Assembly: GCA_963971285.1 (NCBI GenBank)
Contig: OZ020247.1
Location: forward strand, 10,374,614 to 10,438,613
Reading direction: 5' to 3'
Source: Astropecten irregularis
Taxonomy: Eukaryota > Echinodermata > Asteroidea > Paxillosida > Astropectinidae
DNA length: 64,000 nucleotides
The notes under the pieces are model-generated. The model worked only from the letters and a program-made list of their open reading frames with translations. It ran no database searches and had not been told where the DNA came from. The number at the start of each line of letters is the position of its first letter. Position 1 is the first letter of the stretch. Below are positions 48,401 to 60,400 of this stretch, one piece after another. The position numbers were made by a program, and so were the translations under genes.

Positions 48401-51400
48401 GCTTTTTACTACAATTCGGGGTCGGTTCCAGTGCCGGGGAAAAACTATGACCCCCACGACTTGGGTGTAAACTACGGTACGTATGCAGGCTCAACTTTTA
48501 TGGGATTTGGTTTAATGGATCCACCAAAAGGATCGGGTCACGCGAGTACCTATACGGTCACTTACCTTGAACAATCCAATAATGTTTTAGGTGCTTGGAC
48601 AGACTTTATTTCAAAGACGAGTTCTTTTACCGATGTTGGAATTACAAAAATTAACGAATCGATTAGGGCTTACGTGTACGCGCTTTTAGGTGCACAAGCA
48701 CAAACAAAAACCAGTGCATTAACCCCGGGAACCGGTTTAGATGCACAGCATCAGTTTGTTACCATCGTAGAAAGTCTTATTAATAGCGAACCAGATTTAG
48801 AGCAGAGTATCAATCAATTTCAAGATTCACTGCAGTATGCTAAAACTCCACTCAACTTTGTCGTAAGACCCGGGCTATACCTCATTCCATCAGATATGGA
48901 TTTAAGGGTAGGCATACACGATGGTTACAATAATAACTTGCAAATTGCACCTTTAACCGCTAAACCGGGATTTCAACCAACCTTAAACGCTCCGATACAA
49001 GTTGATGACTTTGATCCTCAGCCAACCCTTGAACCCAAACCCACTCAAGAACCAACAGAAGAACCTACACCACGTTTATCACCTTTACCTAAAACCTCAG
49101 AGTCAAATCCTAAAGCATCTTTAGACATTCATCAAGATGAAAAATTATCTTTAACGATAGGAACAGTTGCAATCATTGCGATAGGAGTTTTAGTCTACAA
49201 AATTTTGACTTAGAAAAATATAAATATTTAAACCAAAAAAAATACCCCCAAGCTCAAAAGAGCTTGGGGGATTATTTTTTTTTATTATTTTGTTAAAAAA
49301 CAAAACTACCAATTATTTTTAATATAAGCAATAATTAAAGCACCTGCACCTATAAATAAAGCCCACACGTGTTCTGCTAGCCAGCCAACTGATTTACTTA
49401 AAACATTTAGTAACCAACTTATGACGCTTCCAATGACCCCCGGCAGCGCACCTAATGCGGCTAACCCTAATTTTTTCAAAGCGTTTGCTAAGTTTTCCAA
49501 GTGCTTGTGTACCCACTCTTTGATGCCACCTCCTGATGGTGGCTCAGGTTTAGGCGCGGGTGGTTCTGGGGTTGGGATACCTACACCTCTAACGGCTGCT
49601 ACCACCGAGCTTACCAGTGTGCTGATGGCCATAGAAATTGCTGCTAAAATACTCGCGATCGTGACACCTTGCTCTTTAAATAAAAACTTAATTTTTTCTC
49701 TAAGCGTTACATCGCTGTCTAACATTATATTGATTGTTTCTTTGACGCGATTGATTTGAGATTTTATTTTATCTGATTCTCTAATGATATTATTAGACCT
49801 TTCTCGTATTTCAATGTTTATATTTTCTAACTCTTCTGTGAGTGATCCTATTTGTTCTTCGTCTTCTGCTTTTTTTGCTTCGTTTAATTCTTTTTTAACT
49901 CTTTCTTTTGTCTCATTTAACTCAGTTAGCTTTGATTGTTCCAATAATAAATTTGCTTTAAGCGATTGTAATGTTTTGTCTAAACCACGTAGCTCTCTGA
50001 TATTAAATTCACTTTGTTCATCAATGTTGGTTTCTTGTTCGAGTTCTTCTATAACATTAATCGTTTGATCAGCTGCTTGTGATAAATCTTGTAAGGGTAT
50101 GTTTTCACTTTGAATATGAGTTAAAGATGTACTTGCTTGTTGAAGCGCTGTGCTTGCTTCTTTGCTGCGTTTTGATGTTTTAAAATCAACAATTTTTAAA
50201 TCGTTTCGCATAAAAAGAGATCTATGTTTAATTCCTTTATCTTTTGTTCTAGAATATATTGTACTCACAGAAGCAAATTGTTTAGGATCATTATCAAACG
50301 TTAATTTTATTTTAATTCCACCTTTTTTGTAATATATTCCATCCTTTTCAAATCTAAAGTTTTCTCGTTTAATATAATCGGAAGTTTTATAACCTTCACT
50401 TATTATGCTAGCATAAAAATTATCAATGTACTGATTTTGAAGTTGAAACGAGTAATCAACATTTTCACCATTACGAAGAGCACTTAATTCTTCTTGTTGT
50501 TCTTGTGTACCACCACCTCGTAAATTATTTAATCGAGCTTGATTTTCTTCAGAATCGAGTTCGGTATTATCATAAACGGGGTTGTTAAATTGTTGATCGT
50601 CTCTATCTTCTGTTTCATTTAACAGGGGATCATTCTCTTGATAATCAAAATCATCCATCTTTAATTATTTATTATATACACATTTTAAACTGTAGGTTTA
50701 TTTATAATACTACCCGGTAAGATTCCCTGTGTGACCAGCCACTGTTGCGTTGCTAAAGAACCTCCGACTAATGCGGTTAGTTTAGCCGCATCTTCTACGC
50801 TAAGCCTATCTAAATCAGGCGATTTAATTTTGAGTAATTTTTTACTTACCATCGAATATCCCATGGTTAAAAGGCTTAACACTGCACCATGATAAACTGT
50901 GTTTGCTATTCCGTTTATATCAATATTTGTATTTGCCATTCTTACTATATAAGTTTTTAAAATTTAAATTAGTTCCCCTTTTTTAAAGGTTGATAAAAGG
51001 GAAAGCCAATGGTGACTGCTGCTATTAAAACACAAATATAAACTGCGGCGGCAATATCATTTACGGTTGTTTTATCCATTTTTAATATATAAACATTTAA
51101 AAAATCAATCCATTAAAAGTTCTTCGGGTTGACTCTGTGGTAGACTTGGTTTTGTTATTTGAATAGGTTTAGAGTTTTCTGGTGATTTGTTTAATGATTT
51201 ATACAATAAAAGACCTATACCGCCTACTAAAATTAAACCGCCAACATAAAGTAATCTCGAATCAGGGGTATTTTGAATAATCTCCGACTCTGTCTCTTCT
51301 GTTTTCATTTTAGCTAATTGCTCTTTCATTTTTTTATTATGTTCTGCTAGGCGTTTACCTTGTTCAACGCGTTTAGCGTTTTTAGGTTTTACGGTTTGTT

Positions 51401-54400
51401 TTTTAGTTACTTGGGTCACTGGGGTTGTTGGTATCGGTGTTGGTGCTGCTGGTGCTGTTGTTGGGGGTGCTGTTGGTAAAGCTTGCTCCTTCTCCTGATG
51501 CATAGTTGTCATTTGAATTATTTATTATATAAGTATTTTTATTTGTTGTGGATTTGTTAAAGTTTAAATGTTTTGTGGTAATAAGTGTTGCTATCAAAGG
51601 TGATAGATAGACACCATATTTGTAACAAACCTCACTAAGTGCATAAGCTAAGCTATTACTAATGATAGGATCGTTATTTAAATCATTGGTTAAATTTTCC
51701 TCAGAATTTAAGCTAATTCTAATTCCTAAAATATCAGCCGGAGTTGCTAAACCTATAGCTCGTGCATACAAACTCAAAATTGAGTTACCCACTGTAGCTA
51801 CCACTTCTTTACCGAATTTAACTTGATACCGGTTAAATAATTTTTCTTGATCTGCAGGTGTTAGTGCTTCTATGTCTTTGATGGTGTATTCTTTTCCTAA
51901 ATATTTTTTTGAATCACCTGCTGCAACTATGCCACAAAGTCGATCTTTATAACTACTGTCGTTTGTTGGTGTTAAAGGTGTATTTACATCGCTATTTATA
52001 ATTGTTGTCAAGTCGTTCATTTTACTATATAACAACTTATAAATTTTGTTAAAGCAAAATAAATTATAACATAAGTAGCTTAAGTTTAAAGTGATAACAA
52101 ACTTAATAATAACATCAACGTATTGTAGCATTGGTGTTTTTTATTTATAACAAAATTAAAAATTGCTATAAATAACTTGATAGGTAGTTATTAGCAAATT
52201 TTTAACAAAATACAACAAATGATAACAAACTTAATAATAACATCAACGTATTATAGCAATTGGTGTTTTTTATTTATAACAAAATTAAAAATTGCTATAA
52301 ATAACTTGATAGGTAGTTATTAGCAAATTTTTAACAAAATACAACAAATGATAACAAAAATTAGGTTGTTAATCAAAAACTTGATATGAAACTGGAGGTT
52401 CTGTGTTAATAACCAATTTACTATATTTTTTATCGCACAAATGTTTTTTAATTACGTCTCTTTTTTGATCACACACAACATCATTTTCATCTAATGCAAT
52501 ATCAAAACTCGTTTTATCTTTTGTATAAAACATCGCAACCCAACTTGTATTCTCACGATAGTCTTTTAAAACCGAATTATACTTTTGTGTTAATAACCAA
52601 CAGCTATGGTTATAATGCCTCCCAGAGAAAGCGATTTTGCTCAACGCACATGTTTTTTTTCGATATTTTATTTCCTGCTGACTCGAACAATCATCTATGA
52701 TAAATAACGTTTTTATTCCATCTAAAATATTTTGATACAAATCTAGGGCTTCATTTAAAGTTATTTTTTCAAAGTCTAAATCACACAAATATACATTTTC
52801 ATCCATTGATATCCAAAGCCTCGATAAATAAGTTTTATTTTTAAATAAGGTCGGGCAAATGACCACGATCGATTCAAATTTATCACGATATTCGGTTTCC
52901 AATAAATCTAAAATCCATTTAGTCTTTCCCGAGTTTGTTTTTCCTACAATTAAAGCACAATGACAAGATTCCATTTATTTTAATAAGCTTTTAAAAAACT
53001 AAATTCTTAAAATTTCCATCCTCAATGGTTAATTGCGCATCCATGACTAAAAATACAAACATCGTTAAATCACCCGCTGTTTCAGCCTCTCGAGTCATCT
53101 GAATCTGAATTCCTCCTCCGTCGTTTAAACGTCTTCCACTTCCGTGAGCACTATTATCATCAGTTGAGCGAAAATCTAGCCACAGGCCGTATTTATCTTT
53201 ATAGTAGTCAGCTATTTCTAGACCCACTAAATTTAAATCTTTTACAATCGATTGGCCATTTTCGGTATCACTATCACCAAAAAATTTATTAACTTCTTGC
53301 CAGTGCTGATACTCAAACATACCTTGAGAGTAAAGTTGATTGGGTTTTCCTTCAACCGTAATGCTGGTTTTGCTAATGTGGGGGTTGTAAAATCTTTGAG
53401 GGTTTTTTACCGTTGGATCTCTAAATAAGATTAAAACGCCTTTGAGACTTTTAATCGGTTGATTAATCATAACGTTCCATAAGGTATCTGATTTGTTGAT
53501 CGATCTTGTTTCTAAATTATGTACGTGATCAAAAAGATAGTATTTCATTCGTTTGTTTTTTAGCTCTTGTGTCAAATCTCGGTTAGTGACGACTTCGTAT
53601 TCAAGCGTTAAATCTGAAATTGAATATTGGGCACTTGTATCCGAGCTATTAACGACTTTATCGTGATCGTTAAATGTTAATTCATACGTTAGGGGTTGCT
53701 TTAGACTGCTAGGATAAAAAGGATGATGTGCCGTTAAAAGCTCAATATCTAAAGGAATACAATATCGATTACCAAACGCGTCGGAGATAGCTTTATCTTT
53801 TCCGCTATTAGTTTCAGCATTAGCATCTGCCGCGCCTAATCTTAATTTTGTGACGTTTTCTTTTTCAAGGCCTACATAGGCCATATTTCGTGTAATGTAG
53901 GGATGCAGCCAGTTATCTTTAAAATTGTGAAAGACATCCGCATCGCGATAACTCACGATTGTGTTACCTTGAAGCCTAACATTGATTTCGCGTATTAAGT
54001 TACGACATAAGTTGTTAAACACCGTTCGATCACCATCTGACCCTCCATCTAACTCGAGTTTAAAAGCGAGTTTAGAAGTACCGGGTACGATAACATCGTC
54101 GGGTCCTAATTGCGGAAACTTAACGATGAGTTTTTGACCAGCCGCAATCGTGCTTGGATTATGAGTGATTGACACTTCTCTTCGTTCGCCTTTAATGGCT
54201 TTAGGGATTTTAAGACGCCTCATTGGGTTTAGTTTTTTACCGTAATGATTCATAGTTCAAAATAGTGTGTTTTTAATATATAAGGTTTTTAAATTAGTAT
54301 AAATAAAAAGATGGCAGGAATAGCAATGATGGTTGGCGGGGCAGTAGTAAATGCGTTAGCGTTTACCGGTAGTAACTTTTTATTTAGTAGTTTATCAAAA

Positions 54401-57400
54401 CAACAAATTGACAAAGAACGAAAAAGACACGACTTAGCATTAGAAAAATTAGCGAGAGCCAAAGAAGATTGGGAACAACAACGCGTTAAATATCTAGATT
54501 ATTTGAATAAACGTATGATACAACAAAAATTATCAGAAAGAACGTTTAGTAACGTAAACGAAGCGCTTAAAGTGTACAGCGAAATAACGGGTGAAAATTA
54601 CGATTTAGAATTACCACCTAAACCAAAACTTAGCGACTTTTATACTCCGAGTGATGATCAACAAATTAGAGAACTCGTGTGGGTATTAGGTGGTACAGCC
54701 GCAGTGGGATTCTTCATTTATAGATATGTATAAAATAAAAATGAGTGAGTTAAATAAAAAACAAAGAGAACAGCTTTCAGGTTTGTTTTATAGTCCTAAA
54801 GGTTATTGGAAAGGTGAGGGTGCTGTCACGCATTTGCATAAAAAAACGGGGGTTGATAAACAAAAAGTTAGATCTTGGTTAAAAAAACAAGCCGTTTGGC
54901 AAATTTATTTACCACCTCCCTCATATGTACCCAGGCCGACGGCAATGTCGAGTGATTGGTTAGAACCAAATTACGTACATCAGTTAGATATATTATACTT
55001 ACCCTGGGATCTAGTTAAACAAAAAACGTTTAAATACGCGTTGACGGTCATAGACGTGGCGAGTCGGTATAAAGAGGCTGAACCCATAACTTCTAAAGTT
55101 GCCGGTCAAGTGAAAGACGCGATTATTAAAATTTACAAGCGTTCGTCTTTAACGTGGCCTAAATTAGCACAAATCGATGCTGGAACAGAATTTAAAGGAG
55201 ATTTTAAAAAGTTGTTTCAGTCTCATGGCGTAGAGATCAGTGTAGGTGTGCCGGGTGTGCATCGATCGCAAGGAGTGGTTGAAAGATTTAACCGGACCTT
55301 AGCCGAAAGATTATTCGGTCATCAATACGTGCAAGAAATGCTTGATCCGCAGGCGAGAAACGTTGAATGGGTGGTGAGGTTGCCCCAGGTTATAAAATCC
55401 CTCAATGAAGAAACAACACGATTGATTCGAGATTCAAAAGATAAAGAAATCACTCCTACGCAAGCGATCAAGTTAAAACGGGTTAAACAATTACCCTCAT
55501 CACCACAAAAAACAAACGTTAGTGATCTTCCGACTAATGTTTTAGTTCGTTATTTATATCAACCGGGGGAACAAGAAGGAGGTACGGTGAGGAGGGCTAC
55601 CGATCCCATATGGAGCGTTAACATGTATCAAATTGAAAAAAGAACGAGTCAATTTAAAATCATGAGTGGTAAAAAAGTTACTACAGGTCCTACGCTTTAT
55701 TACTTAAAAGACGGACCCAAACGATCGTTTGTAAAAAAAGAACTTCAAATCGTTCCGGATGACACCGAATTGCCAGAATCTTGATATTTAATTTTTTTAT
55801 TGCCAAATGCTAAAGTATTGATTCCATCGAATAAAATATATCTTTTTCCATCATAAGGACTCAATGAAGTTTTGGTTTTCACTTGCGTATAAATTTGATG
55901 TTTGTTAGATTGAATTATATTCATTTGATGTTCTTGAGATTTTTTATTTTGTAAACAATTATAAAAATTTTCAAAGTTAATATTTTTTTCAGTCACGGTT
56001 TTTGTTATACCTTTAATTTTTTTAACCTCTTTATCATCTTGTATTAAGATCACATACATTTTTGATCTTAAACAAATGGCTTGTTTTATTACTTGGCCAC
56101 CGTATTCATCTTTCATTTTTCCAATTACTTTTTTGTTTTTAGGGTCAAATAAAGGGTGAGTGGGTGAATAATTAGATAGATCGTAAAGTTCTGAGTCTCG
56201 TTTAATATCCTCGTAAACATCGTCGGTTTTAACGATCAATAATAAACTATCGGTATCGGTATACATGAGATTTATGTTATCGTTATATTTTTTCTTCAAG
56301 TGATTGTAATAAAAGTCGTACATAAAAGATTTGCTTAAATCTAATATACTCACTCCACAATAGATGGGTTTATTTAAATACGTTTTTTCTTTGTACCTTT
56401 CAAAGAAACCTATATTAGAATCTGTAAATTTAGTTGATGTTTTATAATTAGATTTGGATGCTAGTTTTAATATTTTTTTTATCGATAAATCGCTATCATC
56501 GTCTATAATAATATTTCCATCTATTCTATTTCGAACATTTTCCATTGTTTTACCAAAAACGGAATTGTTCATGAGTTTAAAAAAATCTTTTTCAAAATCT
56601 GATTTGGCTATTTTTCTGAGTTGTGTATTTTTATCGATGTAAGACCGCATCCACGGTTTTTGCTTAAATCGTAAAACACGATGTACGCGTGTGAGTTTTA
56701 ATCCTAGTTGTAAATACAGTTTTAACGTTTTATAATGAATGACATATTTTTTACGAGGTCCTAAATGAGCGATGAGTCTGTCATCTCGCGAAGCTTTTTC
56801 TCCGCTAGATAACAATTCTTTTTGATAAGGGCTCAACCATTCAGCCGATACGGTTATGTTCTCTGGGGCTAAGGGTAAGTCGTTGTGTAAGTCGTGAAGC
56901 TCTTTAGGATAGTCTAGATCTACTTCCAACATAAATCCGTAGTCGTTGTCATCGGCTAAACCTAAAATATGATCGACCGTAAAGTTAGCGACTTGGTAAT
57001 CGGTTAACCATTTAAAATCGGCGTAGGGTAACGATTGACTCATTGCCCAACCGTATAAATTGTTCGCATCTAAATAAAGTAAATAAGAAGATTCTTTTTC
57101 AGGATCGTAATCTTTTAAATATTTATTGTTGGCTTTGTGATGCCTACAACTACCCACGCTAGAATAACCACCTCTTTTACCTTTTTCAAAAAATAAATAT
57201 TGTTCGATATCGGTTAAAAGTTCTAATTTTATTTTAGAATGCAGCAACAAAGCATCCCAAGACAATCCCGGTGCCGTGAGATATTTCGCTGGATCTAAAC
57301 GATATGTTTTCTTACAAGTGGTTCTAAAGTTTTGAAACACATCGGCGAGTAATAACGTATCCGTGGTCACGTATAAGTCGTGATAATCACCTAGAGTTTT

Positions 57401-60400
57401 ACAGTTGAAAGTTTTCCAAACCAACTCCGCGTGAGTATATTCTTCTCGCGTAATACCTTTGAGTTTTATCTTACTATAAAACTTTTCAATGGGTGGTAAT
57501 TGAGTTTCTTTAAATCTATCAAAGGAATCCATATATTCGTATGGATAACACCCCTTTTTTAATAAAAGATCAACATCATCCGTATTATAATCTTTAAAAT
57601 GTTTTCTAAATAAATGAAATGCGTCTTTAGGGCAAGCAGCGACTAATTTTTCTAAGGAAGAGTTCATAAAATTTAACGAATCTATAAAACGGAGTTGACC
57701 TATACTAATACTTATGTATTTTTCCGAGTTTTGAGGAATACAAAATATATTATCGAATACGTTTTTTTCCTTTTGATAATAATTTAATATACTTAAAACC
57801 TCTTTTAGTTTATCGATTTTAACATTTATTTTTTCATCGATTATTTTTAGTTTTTGATTAATTAGTTTTATTTTTTCTCTATTACAACGTTCGCTTTTGT
57901 TTGCTTTTTGGTTAATTTTTATATTAAGTTTCTTATCGAATGTAATTCCGTATTTTTCTTCAAACGTTTTTATTTTTGAATTATCACCTTTTCTTATATT
58001 TCGACGAAACTCGTTAAAAATTTCACGTTTTTCTTTTATGTATCTAATTTTTTTGCGGAGTTTTATTTCTTGCGTTTCGAGTTTTTCTTTATACGCTTCG
58101 ATTTTTTCTATACGCGTTTTGATTTTTTCTATACACGTTTCATGTTTTTTTATTTTATTATTTAACGTTTCGACGCAAGCGCTTACCCCCTGCATGATCA
58201 AATGACCGTCGTAATTTTTAAAATTGTGAAAAATAACCGGTATTTGTGTTCGATTTGTTATTTTAAGTTTTAGGTTACAATGTGCATGTGCAACTCCTCT
58301 AAATTTACCCGTGATGTGGCAGTGATCTCTAACTTTTCTAAATTTATTAATTTTTTTACCGCATTCTAAACACAAAAAATCTGTATAACCTTTACTGTTT
58401 GTGACCGCGTTTTCTTCTTTTTCGGATTTGGTTTTGGGTTCACGAGGTATCTCACAATTACAATATAAAACGCTAGTTTGATATATTTCCTTTTCACAAA
58501 TCCAACACTCGTTACTCGTCATTAATGATTCGTCGATCTCTTCAATCGGTATAGGATTATTAAATATTTGTTTAATTTTACGTTGTTCTTTTAACAATGA
58601 ATTAATTAAATGCTCGCTAGCGTTACACCCTCTATAGGTTTTTTGCTTCATTAGTTTTCCATCAAATCTTACCACAACATAAGAATAACCGCTGGGTTTA
58701 TGAACGCTCAACTTTTGAGTTTTTTTCATCTTTTCTACATTGTATTTTTCTAAAATACATTCAAAATCCGCATAAATCACAAACGGTGCATCTTGAAAAT
58801 TTTTAAAGTTTTTAAATTTTAAAATATTTTTATCTTCTTCTGGAAGGATGACTCTTGAAGGATGAACGGTTAATCCTTGACATATTTCATCGTGAATTTT
58901 TAATTTTTGCGGTGTATAAAAATGCGATAGACATCTGTAACAAAAATATAATTTATGCCCATCTTTACATGTACCATTGCTGAATAGGGCCGAAAAATTC
59001 TTAATCCAACCATAGTGACTTTTTATTATTTTTTCTCCTTCTTCTTCTACCTCTCTAGTAAATAATAATAGATTTATGTGAATGTCGTTTGTTTCTTTAG
59101 AGATATGTAATGGATAAGGAAATTCTTCTTTTTCATCATTACAATCTAACCCAAACACGTTAATATTTAAATTATTTTGTTTTTCTATTTTAGAAATCTG
59201 CTTTAAGGGTGTTGGAAAATCTATACCGGTAAAGTCTAACCCATCATTTAACTTATAAGTACTGACTCTTTCATCGTGAATTCTGTATTTTGGGTTATTT
59301 TTTTTCTTTTCTTTGATTTCATCCTTGTATAACCCTAACGCAGATCTGATAGCCCATCTAATGCATTGATCGTCGTCATTTTGTACGCTAACAACAGCCT
59401 TTTTATGTTTAATAAATGGTGTAAGTTCAATATATGAACTACCAGAAACATTGGTATATTTAATAAAGTTCATATAAAACGCTAATATTTTATTTAAAGT
59501 TAAACCCGAGGGTCCAAAATCTTTTGATTCCACTACATTTATTAGCTCAAACAAAATGCTATTAACCTTTTCATTTATTTCATCTTCCCTTAAAATAATA
59601 TGTTGTTCGGTTCGAAAAGTAAAATCATGTAATGTTTCATCCAAAACTTCAACTTTTATATATTCGAGTTTTATCCTAAATTCAAGCTTAAATTGACCTT
59701 TTTTTCTAAAGATCTTTGTTACTTCTTTAATCATATTTTTATGCTGATGTTTAAAAAATGTATTTAGATCGGAATATTGTCTTTGAAGAATTATTTCTAA
59801 ATTTATAAGATTACCACGAAAAGATCTCACTTCTCTCCAGTTTGTCGCTTCACGAATTTCCTCCGATGATAAATTTTCTTTAATCGTTTTGATATAATCT
59901 CGTTTTATTACTTGTCCTCTTTGACCCGTTGGAACAACATTGAGGTTATATTTTCTAGCTAATTCTCTAAGTTCTTGATTATCTTTCTTTATTAAATTTT
60001 TAAATTGATTTGTAAACGTTTTAATTGCTTTGATATATTCACGTCTAGTGTGATCGAGCTTTTTAGATAAATCTAACCTAATATTATTATCTTGAACATA
60101 ATTTTTTAATTTTAAATAATCCCATCTTTTATACCCACTCGGGGTGGGTTGTCTGCGTGTAATAGCATTAATAAATTCACTTTTAGTAAAATCCGTTTCT
60201 GGATCTTCTATTGAAATTTTGGTTTCTTCAACAAAATGTTTTAAGTTATCTTTTGTCCAATGGCTAAACCCCTTTGCAATAATTGGTCTAGCCATCTGCT
60301 CCGTCGTTTGCTGATTCGTTGTTTGATCAGTCATTATCCTTTTATTATAATATAAAATAATATTATTTAATTTTTTCAATTTTTTCCGATTTTTTTTATT

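Noticed and set aside
49421..50332. Several + strand open frames opposite the 450-aa gene
   Set aside because: Shadow frames of the coiled-coil gene, Ser/Phe-rich as expected for antisense of Lys/Glu/Asn codons.
52021..52131. N-terminal extension of the 205-aa protein
   Set aside because: It would translate the AT-rich repeat region and the promoter-like element; the internal ATG at 52020 has a better upstream context.
60335..60379. Upstream ATG for POLB
   Set aside because: It lies at the inner edge of the terminal inverted repeat and covers the likely promoter; the ATG at 60334 is preferred.
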